Assembly: GCA_944470555.2 (NCBI GenBank)
Contig: OX104129.1
Span: 52,485,998-52,549,997, forward strand
Direction of reading: 5' to 3'
From: Heterobilharzia americana
Lineage: Eukaryota > Platyhelminthes > Trematoda > Strigeidida > Schistosomatidae
Length of the DNA stretch: 64,000 nt
The position numbers and the translations under genes are program-made. How positions within the stretch are numbered: the stretch's first letter is position 1; the number at the start of each line of letters is the position of its first letter. The notes under the pieces were generated by a model that made no database searches, was not told the origin of the DNA, and worked only from the letters and a program-made list of their open reading frames with translations. Of this stretch, positions 1 to 11,183 are shown in pieces.

Positions 1-209
1 CTTCACTACACTTCACAGCAGTAAATGAAGGACAGTTGAATAGAAAAAGAGTAATATCAAAGTAGACAACCTTGTGCGAGAGAATCAACAGTTCAAACAT
101 AACAGATAGCGCGAATATTCAAACTTTAGATGTCAAGGAGTGAATATATCTGCGCTATTCTGACCGATTTCTAGTCAGATCACCAGGAGTCCTCAACACT
201 GATTCTTTT

Positions 210-660
210 TGTTTCAGTGACCCCAACTACGCAGTCTACATCTCCCTACACGACTCAGACCAACAAAAAAGAGAATTCGTTGATTTTTGCGAGGTTATCG
301 TCTGACTAACTTGAACCTTCTTCCTACCTATTCCAACTTCCCCTAGCATAACATCTCGAGGTAGGCAGTGGATCGGCATATGCTGTACATATATATCTAA
401 GCCATCTCAATCGAATAAGGTTCACAATCTGATCAATCGACTTGTTTATCCTGTGTAGCACTTTTCGTTTGACCATACCATTGTTCACAAGGTGATTTCA
501 TCAAGCGTGAGCAGTACTACTCAGACATCTGTTATCGCTTCATGTCTTCTTCATTTAACGGCCATGTTTCACAGCCGCATAAGAGAACAAAGCGAACTGC
601 AGCGCAGTACACTAGTCCTTCGAAATAAGTACATAAGATACCAGGAAGCATGATGTCCAT
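210..660 (-). mobile_element. Family B non-LTR retrotransposon fragment (3' part)
   Basis: Degraded copy of the 3' coding and untranslated part of family B. It runs collinear with 56820-57260: both carry a 'gaccccaacta/c' block, the 'aaggttcaca' block and a 'cggccatgtttcacagcc'-like block in the same order. No usable reading frame survives. It lies in the part of the NRDE2 gene downstream of tentative exon 5, so it is probably intronic. The edges are approximate because they were judged by eye. Confidence 0.6.
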
Positions 661-750
661 TGGACAATTGAAATCACTGCTAGCGGATAAATGTATGTAT
701 TGATATACAAAATAAGACTTCCAGCATTATATACTAATAAGATAACAAAC

Positions 751-819
751 CATTTAGTTTTCCAGCTACATTGGTCCATTTCAGCTGTATTTCTTCAATC
801 GACATATCTTGAGTGATCT
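751..819 (-). CDS. NRDE2: NRDE2, tentative exon 5
   Basis: A 69-bp open stretch follows exon 4 after a candidate 38-bp intron (820-857) that starts GTCATA and ends TTTCAG. The phase-1 donor and this acceptor restore one frame, reading ITQDMSIEEIQLKWTNVAGK. A GTTTGT donor follows at 750-745. The donor of the small intron is weak, and this part of NRDE2 is poorly conserved, so homology cannot confirm the exon. The alternative is that exon 4 simply continues to the stop near 781. Confidence 0.45.
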
Positions 820-857
820 CTGAAATGATAGATGAAAAACAATGACTTTCTTATGAC

Positions 858-1121
858 TTTTAGATGATTGTGATTCATTTGATTTCAATTTTTCTTGTCG
901 TCTATTTCGAGTTTTATACCAACCATTCCAATGTTGAGAACCAGGTTGACCAAATCTAGCTACACCACTTGACCAATATAACTCCATTTCCAGAATACGT
1001 TGATCAAATGAAGATTTTTCAAGTTCTATAGGTCGAAAACAATTGAATTCAATAACAGCTTGCCAAACTGCTAAAGCTCGTTCTGCATGACCTGCTTGGG
1101 CTAACCAGTGACAGTAATCAG
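858..1121 (-). CDS. NRDE2: NRDE2, exon 4
   Basis: The exon begins after TTTCCTAG at 1122. It encodes a block typical of the NRDE2 TPR/HAT-like region: DYCHWLAQAGHAERALAVWQ, then FNCFRPIELEKS, then EMELYWSSGVARFGQPGSQ and HWNGWYKTR. Vertebrate NRDE2 has the same order: a QAGH-EKAISLFQ helix pair, F-F-KP, then E-FWDSG-PR-GE-GA-GW-W. The leftover phase (one base from exon 3 plus CT) matches the exon 3 donor exactly. The downstream limit at 858 assumes the 38-bp intron to tentative exon 5. Confidence 0.87.
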
Positions 1122-1269
1122 CTAGGAAATCTGATATACATAAGGGAATAAAAGAGAATATTAGTAGACTTTATGAAAAAGGCACAACGCGAGCTACATT
1201 TAGAATGTACAGTGAAGCAGTTTGTATTCCCTTTATTATAAAGGTATTTGAAATATTAGAAGGATAATT

Positions 1270-1400
1270 CTATGTCAGTTGGGTGTGTATCTGCCATCCA
1301 GTGAGTGATCCCGTTCCGACCGAGACTCCGATCCAGCACTCAGATTCAAACTCCATAGTGTTATCCCACTAGGCTACTGAGTAGCCGACACATTACACAG
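1270..1400 (-). repeat. tRNA-derived SINE-like fragment
   Basis: On the minus strand an A-box-like AGCCTAGTGGGATAAC (1375-1360) is followed about 10 bp later by a B-box-like GTTTGAATCTGAG (1351-1339). A related 'ccagtgagtgat' stretch occurs near 39146. No cloverleaf can be folded, so this is a SINE remnant and not a tRNA gene. Confidence 0.35.
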
Positions 1401-1544
1401 AACCTATATACCATCCAATGTACGACGGAACTTCAACTGACTTTCTACAAGCACTGTTGCGAAGTGTAACAAGGTTAACCAGTATGTCTTTTTGAAGGGT
1501 CCTATTTTTCCTATCCACTATTCATTGTTTTTTTTATACAACAT

Positions 1545-1735
1545 GTTGGTTTATGGGGATTTATTTGTTCATTTCAGGTTGGTATTCACTATGGACTGAC
1601 ATCTATGACCCCGCCATGGATGATGAAACAGCTCTACAGAGCTCCCAGGTTTCCAACGTTTCTGCTCCTGATGTTACTCCACGATGAATATCAACTTCAA
1701 ATCAATAAATCCCCACTAACCCCCAAATTGAATTG
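1545..1735. repeat. Hammerhead-SINE tail fragments, inverted pair
   Basis: 1562-1605 matches the inverted complement of the SINE tail (a 'gatgtcagtccat...' block). It abuts a plus-strand fragment running from 'gatgaaacagctc' to 'aatcaataaatcccc' (about 1620-1725), which matches the region from the hammerhead GAAA box to the SINE 3' end. Neither piece has a full hammerhead. They sit directly upstream of the nearly full SINE at 1738. Confidence 0.5.
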
Positions 1736-1737
1736 TT

Positions 1738-2105
1738 CTAGTGCTCACTAGTGACTAGCTTTGAGAGGCGATTCCCGAAGTTCTAATGAATAGTCGTGAC
1801 TAGTGGGGCAAACCCGGTGACATGAGGACAAATATTAAACGATGAATTGGCTGATACTCACGCTATATCGTGAACTGACAGAAGTTGGAAATATGGCTCA
1901 TTGGATTCCGACACGGTGACTCAATGTTAACGTGCTGGTCGCGGAACCCGAAGGGTCTGGGTTCGATCTCTGGCGGGGTCATAGGTGAGCACTGCTGAGG
2001 AGTCGCATACTAGGACGAAACAGCTGTCTAGTGCTTCCAGCTGATCGATGTCTCTCTAATTGATGTCAGTCCATGACGAATACCAATATAAATTCAATCT
2101 TTACA
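1738..2105 (+). mobile_element. tRNA-derived SINE with hammerhead ribozyme (Sm-alpha-like)
   Basis: A nearly full-length SINE of about 370 bp. A 5' block (from 'ctagtgctcactagtgac') shared with the copies at 62.9 and 63.1 kb leads into a pol III-type promoter: A-box-like sequence around 1916-1933 (GGTGACTCAATGTTAACG) and B-box GGTTCGATCTC at 1960-1970. A hammerhead motif (1985-2036) and a conserved tail ('gatgtcagtccatgacgaa') follow. The arrangement (tRNA-like promoter, hammerhead, unique tail) is that of the Sm-alpha satellite/SINE described in Schistosoma. The name is an inference from architecture; I could not align it to a consensus. Confidence 0.75.
1985..2036 (+). ncRNA. Type I hammerhead ribozyme, core intact
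   Basis: All invariant parts of a hammerhead are present. Stem I pairs AGCACT (1988-1993) with AGTGCT (2030-2035). Core box CTGAGGA (1995-2001) fits CUGANGA. Stem II pairs GTC (2002-2004) with GAC (2014-2016). GAAA is at 2017-2020. A very short stem III (ACA/TGT, two-base loop) leads to a GTC cleavage triplet at 2026-2028. Short stem III is typical of retroelement hammerheads, which may need dimers or tertiary contacts to cut well. The core is complete, unlike the other copies in this window. Confidence 0.75.
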
Positions 2106-2246
2106 ATTTCAGCAAAAGACGCAATTTTACTAAGGAAACACAACGAATGTTGTTGATCAACAAGTCATGTTTTGTAATACTTCAAATGTCAGAAAAATAC
2201 AGAATTCATTGACCATGCAACACCTACTGGGTGAGAACTAACGAAT

Positions 2247-2269
2247 GACCTACCTACCTACCTACCTAT
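2247..2269 (+). repeat. (ACCT)n microsatellite
   Basis: Five tandem ACCT units lie in the large NRDE2 intron. No associated gene or signal was seen. Confidence 0.9.
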
Positions 2270-2639
2270 TCGAAGCTTTCTCTGTACTTCGGTCAACCTT
2301 CGGAACCTACACCTTTCGGTCGAGAAATATGACAATTCGGGAACTGAAATCTCGAACAAAATATTGCACACAAATAGGATTCACAACTTTGAAGAAAAGA
2401 GTCATTTCAACTTTTCATAACTAACTACATACTAAGGATATGCAACGCATGTTACGGCTATGCAATACCTTTAGAAGCCTAGCCTAGGGCTAATAAGTGA
2501 TATTTTACTAAAATAACCTCTCCTCAAATTAAAATGCATGTCTCAGTGCTCAAATTGCATCAAGTTTGCGCTTCGAATAAAAAAAATGCTATACATAGTA
2601 AGTGTTGAAAGAACTGATGGAAATCAATGTTCCGTACTA

Positions 2640-3580
2640 ATTGAATGAGCTTTCAGTCAGTCAGAATCGACGTGGGAACCTGCATTACTGCGTTAGCTTC
2701 CAGGTTTCTACACCTCATATCGGCACATCAAGCAAGGCATAACCAAGCGTTTAAGATAAACAAGAAAGCAGTTCAACATGCAGGAAGTCTTGGAAAAGAA
2801 AACAAAGAAGTAAAAAGAAAAAAGAAATTCGGTGAGATAATTAGGACGACGATAGTATGTGGTCATAAATGTGCTACTGTTAACGATTCTGTGGCAAACC
2901 ATATAGTCTAGAACCATTCTATTTCAGTTGCCACCTGAACCCCAACCAGGAAGTTTATACCCCGCTACTCGCATCAGACAAATAGTTAAAGACTTCATGA
3001 ATTATCACGTTTTCCTATTTTTAATTAAGAATTGTTTCGTACCTAAAGGTACTTGATTTAACACTAGACGATAGGGAAGACAATGACCGGACACTCCTAA
3101 GACACGTACTAATCACCTAAGTTAATATACGTTTATAACTTCATCAGTGACTAATCTCTTCTGCACGACTTCTTTAAAGTTATTTTTCATGTGTGTCACA
3201 TAGTAAAACATCATTTTAGCGGGAACTCTACCCCTGACTTCTGCATTACTGATGCAGTAATTCGGCAATATACAACCACTGTTAAGAAGGCAACATTGGT
3301 TGGACACCTGAAGCCTTCCCATTTCTTACATATTTAATGGTCATGTTGACGGTCATATAGTAGAAAAGAGCGAACTACTTCACCGAATACTCAACGCTCA
3401 ATAGACAATTGGACATCTATCTCAGCGGCATCATAGGTGGTGTCGGTTGGAAAAGCTAATCGAGCCATTTGTATCCGTGACAATATTTCGTAGGTTACTG
3501 ACCCATCAGAGCTGATCGGAATTTCGAAGTATATGAATTAGTTAGTGAGGTGAGGCACTTCACTTTTCAATCTTTTCAGT
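2640..3580 (-). mobile_element. Family B non-LTR retrotransposon fragment
   Basis: Collinear with the 3' half of the best family B copy. It contains the 'cctgcattactgcgt' and 'cacctcatatcggcacatcaag' blocks of the 3' end (compare 56567-56617), then 'gaccccaacca' and finally the 'atttgtatccgtgacaat' block (compare 57308). All reading frames are broken. The interval 2760-2880 inside it is A-rich and poorly matched. Confidence 0.65.
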
Positions 3581-5041
3581 CCTTACTGTACAGTTCAGTT
3601 GAGCAGAGTACTTTTTGCTTAAGGAAGTAATGCCATACGCACACCTGTAAAACCTAAGAACCAGTCTTCAAATCTCCGGAAACCCAAAGACTGAATTTTA
3701 AAGATATAACCATACTGGCCAAGTGAGGTTAAGTGAATAAGCCGCTCATACACGTCCATAACCCAAGTTGCTAGAGTTTTGACTACTAAAGCTTGTCGGC
3801 CAAATTAACGGAGGTTGTGGACATTAAAGCTCCAATGTTTGATTTGGAGAGTGGTTTCAGTAAACTAATGATACTGTTCCATGAACTCAAATCGTTATGA
3901 AAGGCCTCAAAGCTGAAATAAATTAAAGATAATGTAGGATTATTTAACGGGAGATGTGAAGTAAGATTGTACATTAAAGATGTGGAGGGTGCACAATAAT
4001 CCGAAGGGATATGAATTCTGGCAGCGCTTGACACTCCCCAGCTCCCATCACCACGAAAGACTAGTTGCTGTTGAGCTACGCAAAAAGAAGAGTTAGTAAT
4101 AGTGGTAAATTGCGATAAGACCTAAAGGAACTTTGCTTGAGACCAATCATGCATGGCTTTTTAGGAAGTTTGAGGCTTAGCTTTGATGGATATATGCAAG
4201 CCCAACCATCCTGTCAGGATAGCAGATACTGAAATCCAAATGAATCAGCTTTAAATGTAAGGTGATAGTGTAGTGCGCGTTGTTGATAAGAATGAATATC
4301 AGTAGTATATGTCGAGAAAATGGTGGAAATTATCAGAAATTACCAGCAAGGGGGTAAGGATTCTGCCTAAGGAAATGCAAGAAACAGTGCGCGGGTACTA
4401 AAAGCGAAGCAAGATAGGAACAGAAGAAGAAATGAGGCACATTATGCAAATGACTGTCTTAATGCAAGGTGAACCATATTTGATGGCTACTGCATAAGAT
4501 CTCAATAACAAATAATCCTTCCTTCGTCTCTGTCTTCTCGTTTCATTCAACAGCACCATCAAAATTGCAAAAGACTTTTGTATCCCAACTATTTGGTCAA
4601 ATAGGTCCCAGAACTCCGAGTACAATATACTAATACAACTAATCTGCATTCCACTGCACCATGTAACAAACCGATGACCTCCGAACTCTTCCAACCAGCC
4701 CCATACCAAGTGAAATGTAAAGTGTGCGAACCGATGGGACGACTGCGTAACACATGTTCAAGTCATCAATCATGGTGTTTCAAGATGACTTCACTCAACG
4801 AATGATGATCTACATCACGCCCCCAGAAACACACATGCCACCTCACCACACAATTAATTACACGGAGTGTTTCCACAGAATGTGAGCAATCTTACACAGG
4901 TAACCGTAGTCCAACATACAGAAACAGTTATCGGACATCCTCACTCCACAAAGTCTACGTTTCACAGGTGTACAATAGAAATTCCTATATCAAAGTGTTA
5001 TATACTTGACTATTTATACGAAGTCATACGTCACAGTTAAT
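3581..5041. other. No recognised feature (inside NRDE2 intron 3)
   Basis: About 1.5 kb of unique-looking AT-rich sequence. The longest open frame (4398-4709, minus strand, 103 codons) shows no domain or splice context that I recognise and probably occurs by chance. Confidence 0.6.
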
Positions 5042-8000
5042 CTCGCCTAGTTATCAAGTTCACTAGTTACTAGCCGGTCCTAAACCCGGATAAAGAGGGA
5101 AGGTTAGGCATAGGGTTAGCAAACCTGCCCAGTAAAACCAACCCAAATACTAAAGAAACTTCAAAGCACAGACAAAATATAAAAAATAAATACAAACTTA
5201 TTCCTCTCTGGAATCGGAGAGGTGAAATGACGCCAGTTGGTGAAAGCCTTCGCGAAGCCAATTGGCCGATGTGTCTTCTCTCCTTCGATGAAAGCGAAAG
5301 TAATCGTGAGGACATGGAATGTCCGCACGATGTTTGAACCCAGCAAGGCAGCACAGATTGCAAAGGAGATGAAAAGGTATCACATTGAAGTGCTTGGAAT
5401 TTGCGAAAGCAGATGGAATGGAAATGGACTCTCCAAACTGTCAACTGGATAATCAATAATCTACTCTGGCATTGTCACACAGACGACAACCACGAGCACA
5501 CTGAGTTATGGAGTGGCTATCATGATGTCCCCAACAGCATCGAAGGCCCTCATGCAGTGGGAACCAATCTCCTCCTGCAGGATCATGACAGCGAGGTTCG
5601 ACTCAAAAGGAATGAAAGTCAAAATTATTCAATGCTGCGCTACACGCCAACAAATAATGCACATGAAGAGAAGAAGGAGGAATTCCACAGACAACCGCAA
5701 TCAGTACTAAACGAGACTCCACTCCAGTTGGCGACATCAAAATTTTAATGCATCGAGTGACATCAATGCCAAACTGCGAGGAGAGGACAACACAGGAAGA
5801 TAACTCATCATGGGTCGATAAACACTCGGTGAAATGATGAATGAGAATCAAGAACTGTTTGCAGACTTCAGCGAATTCAACGATTTGGTGATTGGAGGCT
5901 AGGCAGTGTGCATAAACACAAGGATATTCACAAGGCAGCGACATGGATTTCACCAGATACCAGGATACACTGAAAATCAGACCGACTTCATCTCAATGTG
6001 AAGAAAGTGCAGATGCAGTCAGCCTACTGAACACAAGATCAGATCAAGGAGGGGAGCAGATGTAGGTTGACACCACTCACTATCTAGTGCAAGAAACCTT
6101 CCAAATCAAATTGAAAGCTGTCAAACAAATCGGTGATAGACCACAGTTTAAGTTCAACACCCAGAACAGAAACTGAACTGAAGTACGAAACAACAAAGGA
6201 CATCTTCACGTCGTCAGCCATTAGGAAAAAATGGGACGCATTAGGCAACATCCCTGAAGAAACCTGCGTCCAAGAACACCAGAACCTTTTGAAAGAGATG
6301 CAGAAAAAAAACCTGCATAACCGTATTAGGAAGGAAGAAGAAGCAAGACCAGCAATGCATCTCAACGGACACACAGAAGGTGATAGCTGAGGGAGAGGAA
6401 GATGGTGAAGCAGATGAACCAGTGCAGCGCAGTGCAAGGATGAACAACGAAAAGAGGAACTGAGAACAATGTATAAAACACTACACTGGACAAACAAATG
6501 AAGAAGAGTGCACTCAAAGACAAAACATACTTCTACAACACATTGGCAAGTAAAGCAGAACAGGTTGCTGGTAGGAGAGACCTGACAACATTATATAAAA
6601 TAACCAGGTTACTATCTGGAAAGAGATCAACGCAGATGAAACTTATGAAACATAGTGAAGGGAACCTAGTTACCAAAGAAGAGAAACAAAGGAAACAATG
6701 GGCTGACCACTTCAAAAAACTCTTGAATCGACCACCACCACATGCAACTCGTCCAGAAATACCACCAGCAGCTCAACCACAGAACTATCAGTGAACATAA
6801 GCCCTTCGACAAAAGCAGAAGTGAACTCCTGAACGCCATAAGGTTGCTGAAATCCGGGAAAACAGCAGGACCAGATGTAATTCCTCCATAAGCACTGAAA
6901 ACAGACGCAGAGACAACAGCGGACATCTTCAAACAACTATTGCAGAAAGTTTGCAAGGAAGCATGGAAAGGTACCTGCCGATCGATTGGAAGAAGGGCTA
7001 CCTTGTCAAACTCACAAACAAGGAAGACCTAAGTGCTTGCAAGAACTGACGCGAAATCATGCTCCACACCTGTCCACCCCAAGCAAAATATAAGGCCGTA
7101 TCACCCTGGAGAGACTAAAGGATGAGCTGGATTCAAAATTACGACCGAAACAGGCTGAATGGCTGACTTCAGGAAGTACAAATCATGTGAGGATCAGATT
7201 GCAGTGCCACGCTATGCATCACCATAGAACAGAGCGTAGAAGGACAGTCAACTCTCTACTTCAACTCCATCGATTTCAAAACGGCCTTCGACAGCGTCGA
7301 CCGAGAAGTAGTTTGGCAGCTGCTTCAACACTACGGAGTACTATGAACCTTCATCAGCCTCATTCAACAGCTATATGACAACGCTACATGCCAAGTGCTT
7401 CACAATGGAAAGCTCAGTGACGCCTTTGAAGAGAAGACAGGAAGGAGCAAGACAAGGCTGCCTATTATCATCCATGATCTTCCTGATTGTGTTGGACTGG
7501 ATCATGCAGCAAACCGTGAGGAGCGAGAAGAAGGGCATACGTTGGCTGGACTGATGGAAAGACCCCAGAAGAAGATTTGGATTTCGCCCATGACGATTTA
7601 TGTCTAATGTCTCGTCGCACAAACTCGAAGATCCACAGGCGAAAACTAACAGGTTGATAGAAGAGGCAGCGATGGAAGACGGGACTTCAAGTAAATGTAG
7701 AGAAGATAGAGGTGATGAAGATACCGAACCAACAACAACAAAACAAGCACCAGTCACCATCAACGGGAGAAATCTAAAGGAGGTCTCTTTCGCCTACCAC
7801 CTAGGCGGCAGCACCCTCCCAACTACAGGAGGTGGCACAGATGAGGACGTCAAAGGCAGTATCGAAAAGACAGCAAGGCAAGCCTTCCTTCATTAACCTG
7901 AAATCAATGCGGAGATCTACTGCACTCCAATCCACTCAGCATAAAGCGTGGACAAGATCCGGATTTTCGACACCAACGTCAAGTCAGTGCTTCTATAAAG

Positions 8001-8443
8001 TTCAGAAACTTGGCGCGTCACGAAAAACACTCTAACAAACTAAAGACACACATTATCAACAGCTGCCATCTACAATCACTCGATACTAAACATCAGATGA
8101 CCAGAAAGAATAAGCAACAAGGAAATTTGGTCTGGCTGGCAAGGAACCACCCTAGAACCCATCACCCAATAAATATGCATAGGGATTGGGCATGTACTGA
8201 GAAGACCATTCGGGGACATCACGCACTAGGCCAGGCCCTCGAGTGGAACCCAAAGGGGAGACGACATGCTGGGCTTCCGAGGGTCACATGGAGGAGATAG
8301 TGTGAGGAAGAAATGAAAGCTTCTGGGAAGTGGTGGAGCCAGGTCGAAAAGACTGAAGGGAACAGAGTGAAATGGAGACGTGCTACTGAAGCCGTATGTT
8401 CCACTAGGAAGCCAAGAGAATAATAATCATAATAATAAGTCAC
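5042..8443 (+). mobile_element. Family A RTE-clade retrotransposon, copy 1 (full length, decayed)
   Basis: A full-length decayed element of about 3.4 kb, collinear with 41898-45298. The 5' region ends in an endonuclease start (ATG at 5288). Its APE-type motif I reads RTWNVRTMFEP and motif II GICESRW. Reverse transcriptase pieces follow: a DWKKGYLVKL-like motif near 6985, DFKTAFDSVDREVVWQLL near 7270-7320, and a catalytic box FAHDD at 7583-7597. A C-terminal region (W-GH block near 8180-8270) leads to a tail of TAA/AAT units (8420-8440). Many frameshifts and stops break every domain. The clade call rests on endonuclease plus RT order, short length and trinucleotide tail; SR2 of S. mansoni is the closest named relative I know. 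It lies antisense within NRDE2 intron 3. Confidence 0.85.
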
Positions 8444-8734
8444 AATCGCATTGAACGTGACTGAAATTGACGAATGCTGCTCTGGTGGTCATAGATGTAA
8501 GGTTACAAAGCTCAGTAGCTACACATCCACCAGCACATAAAACTATCCAGGTACACAAACGTTCCGACAACTTCCAACGGTTCACCACCAATAGTGAGTG
8601 TATATACAGACTCTTACCAATCTTGGAGAAACACTTTGCACTTCAACAGTTCAATGCACATAACATACACGTGAAAAGTGATCGCTAATTGACCGAGAAA
8701 CCTTTATGCACAACCGCTCCACGTAAGTGGGAAG

Positions 8735-9550
8735 TCAAACTAACTCTGATGGCTCAGTAACCTACGAAATATTGTCACGGATACAAATGACTTGATTGCT
8801 TTTTCCAACTGAGATAGATGTCCAGCTGTCTATTAAGCGTTGAGTATTCGGTGAAGTAGTTGGCTCTGTTTTACTGTGCAACCATCGTAGATGACCCTCG
8901 AATGTGTAAGAAATGGGGAGGCTTCAGGTGTCTAACCAATGTTGCCTTCGCAGCAGTGGTTGTGTTACCAAATAACCACGTCAGTGAGGCGAAACCCGGG
9001 TAATTTTAGGCAGAAGGGGGCGTTAGTTAAAAAATTTTCGACTCTAGTGGTAAAGATATTTTTTACATGTACCTGTCCAGTATAATTCATTGTACGGTGG
9101 TAGCGGTAGCTGAAGTAAGTTTCAGTCGGAAAAAGGTAAGTGGCAGCCAGATTAAAACACGCTATCACTTTATGAAACCTCTGACAGTTCATATAACCTG
9201 CATAGAAGAATGTAGACCTCCTCAATGCGGTCAGCGTAACAACGGGAATCAGTGGTCAGAGATTCTGCGACATAGTTCACAATCAATCTCAGTGTCATAA
9301 ATGTATCGACACATCATCTGTATTTTAACTGTGACAATGAGTTTCGTTACTACTTTTTACCGTTATCTCCCTCTTTTGATGGCTTTATACCACTTTTGTT
9401 TACTTTTTCTCTTGTTTCTTTGCTCTTCATTTTGGTGTCTGCTCCCTTGGTGTACTGATATGAGGTATGGCAGTATACTCTGTTACACAGCAATGCCAAC
9501 TCTCCTGTTGATATTAACTGATTGATATGGGTCAGTATATCAGTCAATAG
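8735..9550 (+). mobile_element. Family B non-LTR retrotransposon fragment (3' end)
   Basis: A plus-strand copy of the 3' coding region and 3' UTR of family B. The degenerate frame SGSQIKTRYHFMKPLT followed by GNQWSEILRHSSQS matches the C-terminal GGQTKTWHQCMKSLT and RNQWLETLGDMAQN blocks of the copy at 56.7-57.3 kb. The pyrimidine-rich interval 9300-9550 corresponds to the 3' UTR, so the hydrophobic open frame there (9301-9525) is not a gene. Confidence 0.65.
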
Positions 9551-9960
9551 TGCTCCAATCGATGTTAATTCGTGATGAAAATAAACTTTAAAGCAACTAA
9601 TTCGTCAAACCACTGAACTAAGTGTGTAACATTGGATACAGATTGTATTTGAGTAAGTCACAGTGCTAACTTACACAAATACAGTCTACATTTAATGTCA
9701 ACCTTTTATTCAGGGCCAATATTTGCCATATTATACGATGAAATCATCACAGTTTATATAAGTGTATAACAGTTTTACTACATCAGTGTTTGTAATATTC
9801 TAGCTACGATACAGTAAAGTAACGCAAACTTGTGACAATTAATACCCATGACAGTTTTAACACTTGCTCAATCAATTTTATCGAAAACAGTTATAAATGC
9901 AATGAATATTTCTTTTAAATCACGATGATATTAATTGTTTTGTGCAATTAAAAAGATTAC

Positions 9961-11037
9961 CGATTGTTCGCTCAACAGTATCTGGTTGTGCTCGATGCGA
10001 TAAAATTCTACCAGATATTATACCAGAGAGTGTTGACAGTCCTCTTTTATATACACCATCGATACGAGAAAATATTCCATTCCCAACACCTTGATTTACA
10101 GTGGTTAGTGATGAATGCCGACCCATGAGATGAGCTGTGTAACCTCGCCAAATTGAGACAACTTGAGGATAAGTGAATACAAATTGTGCCCAATCTCGAT
10201 TAATTTGATCTGCTTGATAGACGTCTTTACCTGATGTGGACTCCAATGCTCCATGAACTTCAAGCTCAGCCACCAAGTCATTCAGTTTAATGATAAGTAA
10301 TTTCAGAGTTAAATTACCAGGGTTGGCTGTAAGTGCTCGATCAGCTATTGAAAGCTGTTTACGAAGTATAACTAACCAATCACTCTTTGAAAGCTTGAAA
10401 TCATTACATATCTGTTTCTGGTCAACATTATTCCCTGTTATATGAAGGAAGGAAGCTCCTTTGTCCTGCATATCGATTAGATTTAACCATGAAATTAAAT
10501 CATTCGGTCGATCATAAACACGACGATTAAGTTCTTCACAAAGACTCAATATTACATTGTTTTTCACTTCAACTGTTGGCTTACATGCAACAGTAATTCG
10601 ATCTGGTAAAGGAATTAAATCGGATAGCATATCATGAGTTGCTTCGTACGATTCAATAGAAACAGTAGGAGCTTGAATTACTGCTCTACTTGATTTACTA
10701 AAGTATCGGAATTTCTTGGTAACTCCAGATTTACGCTTTCTTTCAGTGCCCAAAAGATCACACAGGTACAAATCTTTAAATCCCAATATTTTTGTTTTGT
10801 TCTTCATTTTAAATTGTGGTATATGCTTTTCATAAATACATCCATGTCTATAAATCTCTTTATTACATGACCTATCAATTCTGTAGGCAAAATTGATATC
10901 TAGGCCGGGAATATCTTCTAGAAATACAGCATTTGGTGTAATTTTCGGTTTCTTTTTCATGAGATCATATCTTTTATGAGAATGTAACCGTTTATTGATA
11001 GTTTTTTCAAGTTCTTTTCCATTATTATTCACTCTAT
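9961..11037 (-). CDS. NRDE2: NRDE2 (nuclear RNAi-defective 2 homologue), exon 3
   Basis: The main coding exon of NRDE2: 359 codons, open throughout. NRDE2 is a nuclear TPR/HAT-like repeat protein. In nematodes it works in nuclear RNAi; in mammals it binds the exosome helicase MTR4 and limits RNA decay. Visible landmarks, in order: a Lys-rich start, VFLEDIPGLDINFAYRID (matching FVWLEDI...FRTD in vertebrates), IPLPDRITVACKP, LNRRVYDRPNDLISWLNLID and MQDKG (matching LNRR-RENP-D-Q-W-FVAFQDE), a helical SIADRALTANPGNLTLKLL block, and YKRGLSTLSGIISGRILSHR (matching GKCLSTLSAVKDG-ILSHPA-P). The acceptor is TCAATTATAG at 11038. The GTAATC donor at 9960 fits the phase of exon 4. Reading on past the donor gives a stop at 9920, so splicing is required. 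The family match is strong; function in flukes is inferred. Confidence 0.95.
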
Positions 11038-11083
11038 CTATAATTGAAATAAACTTTAGGTGTGTATACCTTTAACATCTTAC

Positions 11084-11146
11084 CATGAATATGATAACTC
11101 GATGGTTTCTGTTCAGAATAGGTTGAACTTCTTAGCCAAGTTTCAT
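11084..11146 (-). CDS. NRDE2: NRDE2, exon 2
   Basis: A 63-bp exon between a 37-bp intron (11147-11183, GTAAGT...ATTTAG) and a 46-bp intron (11038-11083, GTAAGA...TTATAG). Phase 1 on both sides keeps the frame. It encodes NETWLRSSTYSEQKPSSYHI, of which ETWLRSSTYS lines up with the N-terminal ELDWLSNPSF of vertebrate NRDE2. Exons of multiple-of-three length with tiny introns at the 5' end are characteristic of schistosome genes. Confidence 0.85.
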
Positions 11147-11183
11147 CTAAATTTTATACATAAGCCATATTCAAAAAACTTAC

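Larger units (their letters stand above)
1122..9960 (-). other. NRDE2 intron 3 (8.8 kb, transposon-filled)
   Basis: The donor is GTAATC at 9960-9955 and the acceptor TTTCCTAG at 1130-1122; together they rejoin the NRDE2 frame in phase 1. The intron holds SINE material (1270-2105), family B pieces (2640-3580 and 8735-9550) and a full-length family A element (5042-8443) antisense to the host gene. I see nothing recognisable in 9551-9960. The contrast with the 37-46 bp 5' introns of the same gene is striking and typical of schistosome genes, whose 5' introns tend to be tiny. Confidence 0.8.

Noticed and set aside
2247..2269. CRISPR-like or regularly spaced repeats
   Set aside because: Only short simple-sequence arrays (ACCT, ATTC, AAT) are present; no repeat-spacer pattern occurs, and the genome is eukaryotic.
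4398..4709. 103-codon minus-strand open frame as a gene within the NRDE2 intron
   Set aside because: No recognisable domain and no conserved motif; probably chance.
9301..9525. Hydrophobic 74-codon open frame resembling a membrane protein
   Set aside because: It lies in the pyrimidine-rich 3' UTR of a family B fragment, and T-rich DNA yields hydrophobic codons by chance.
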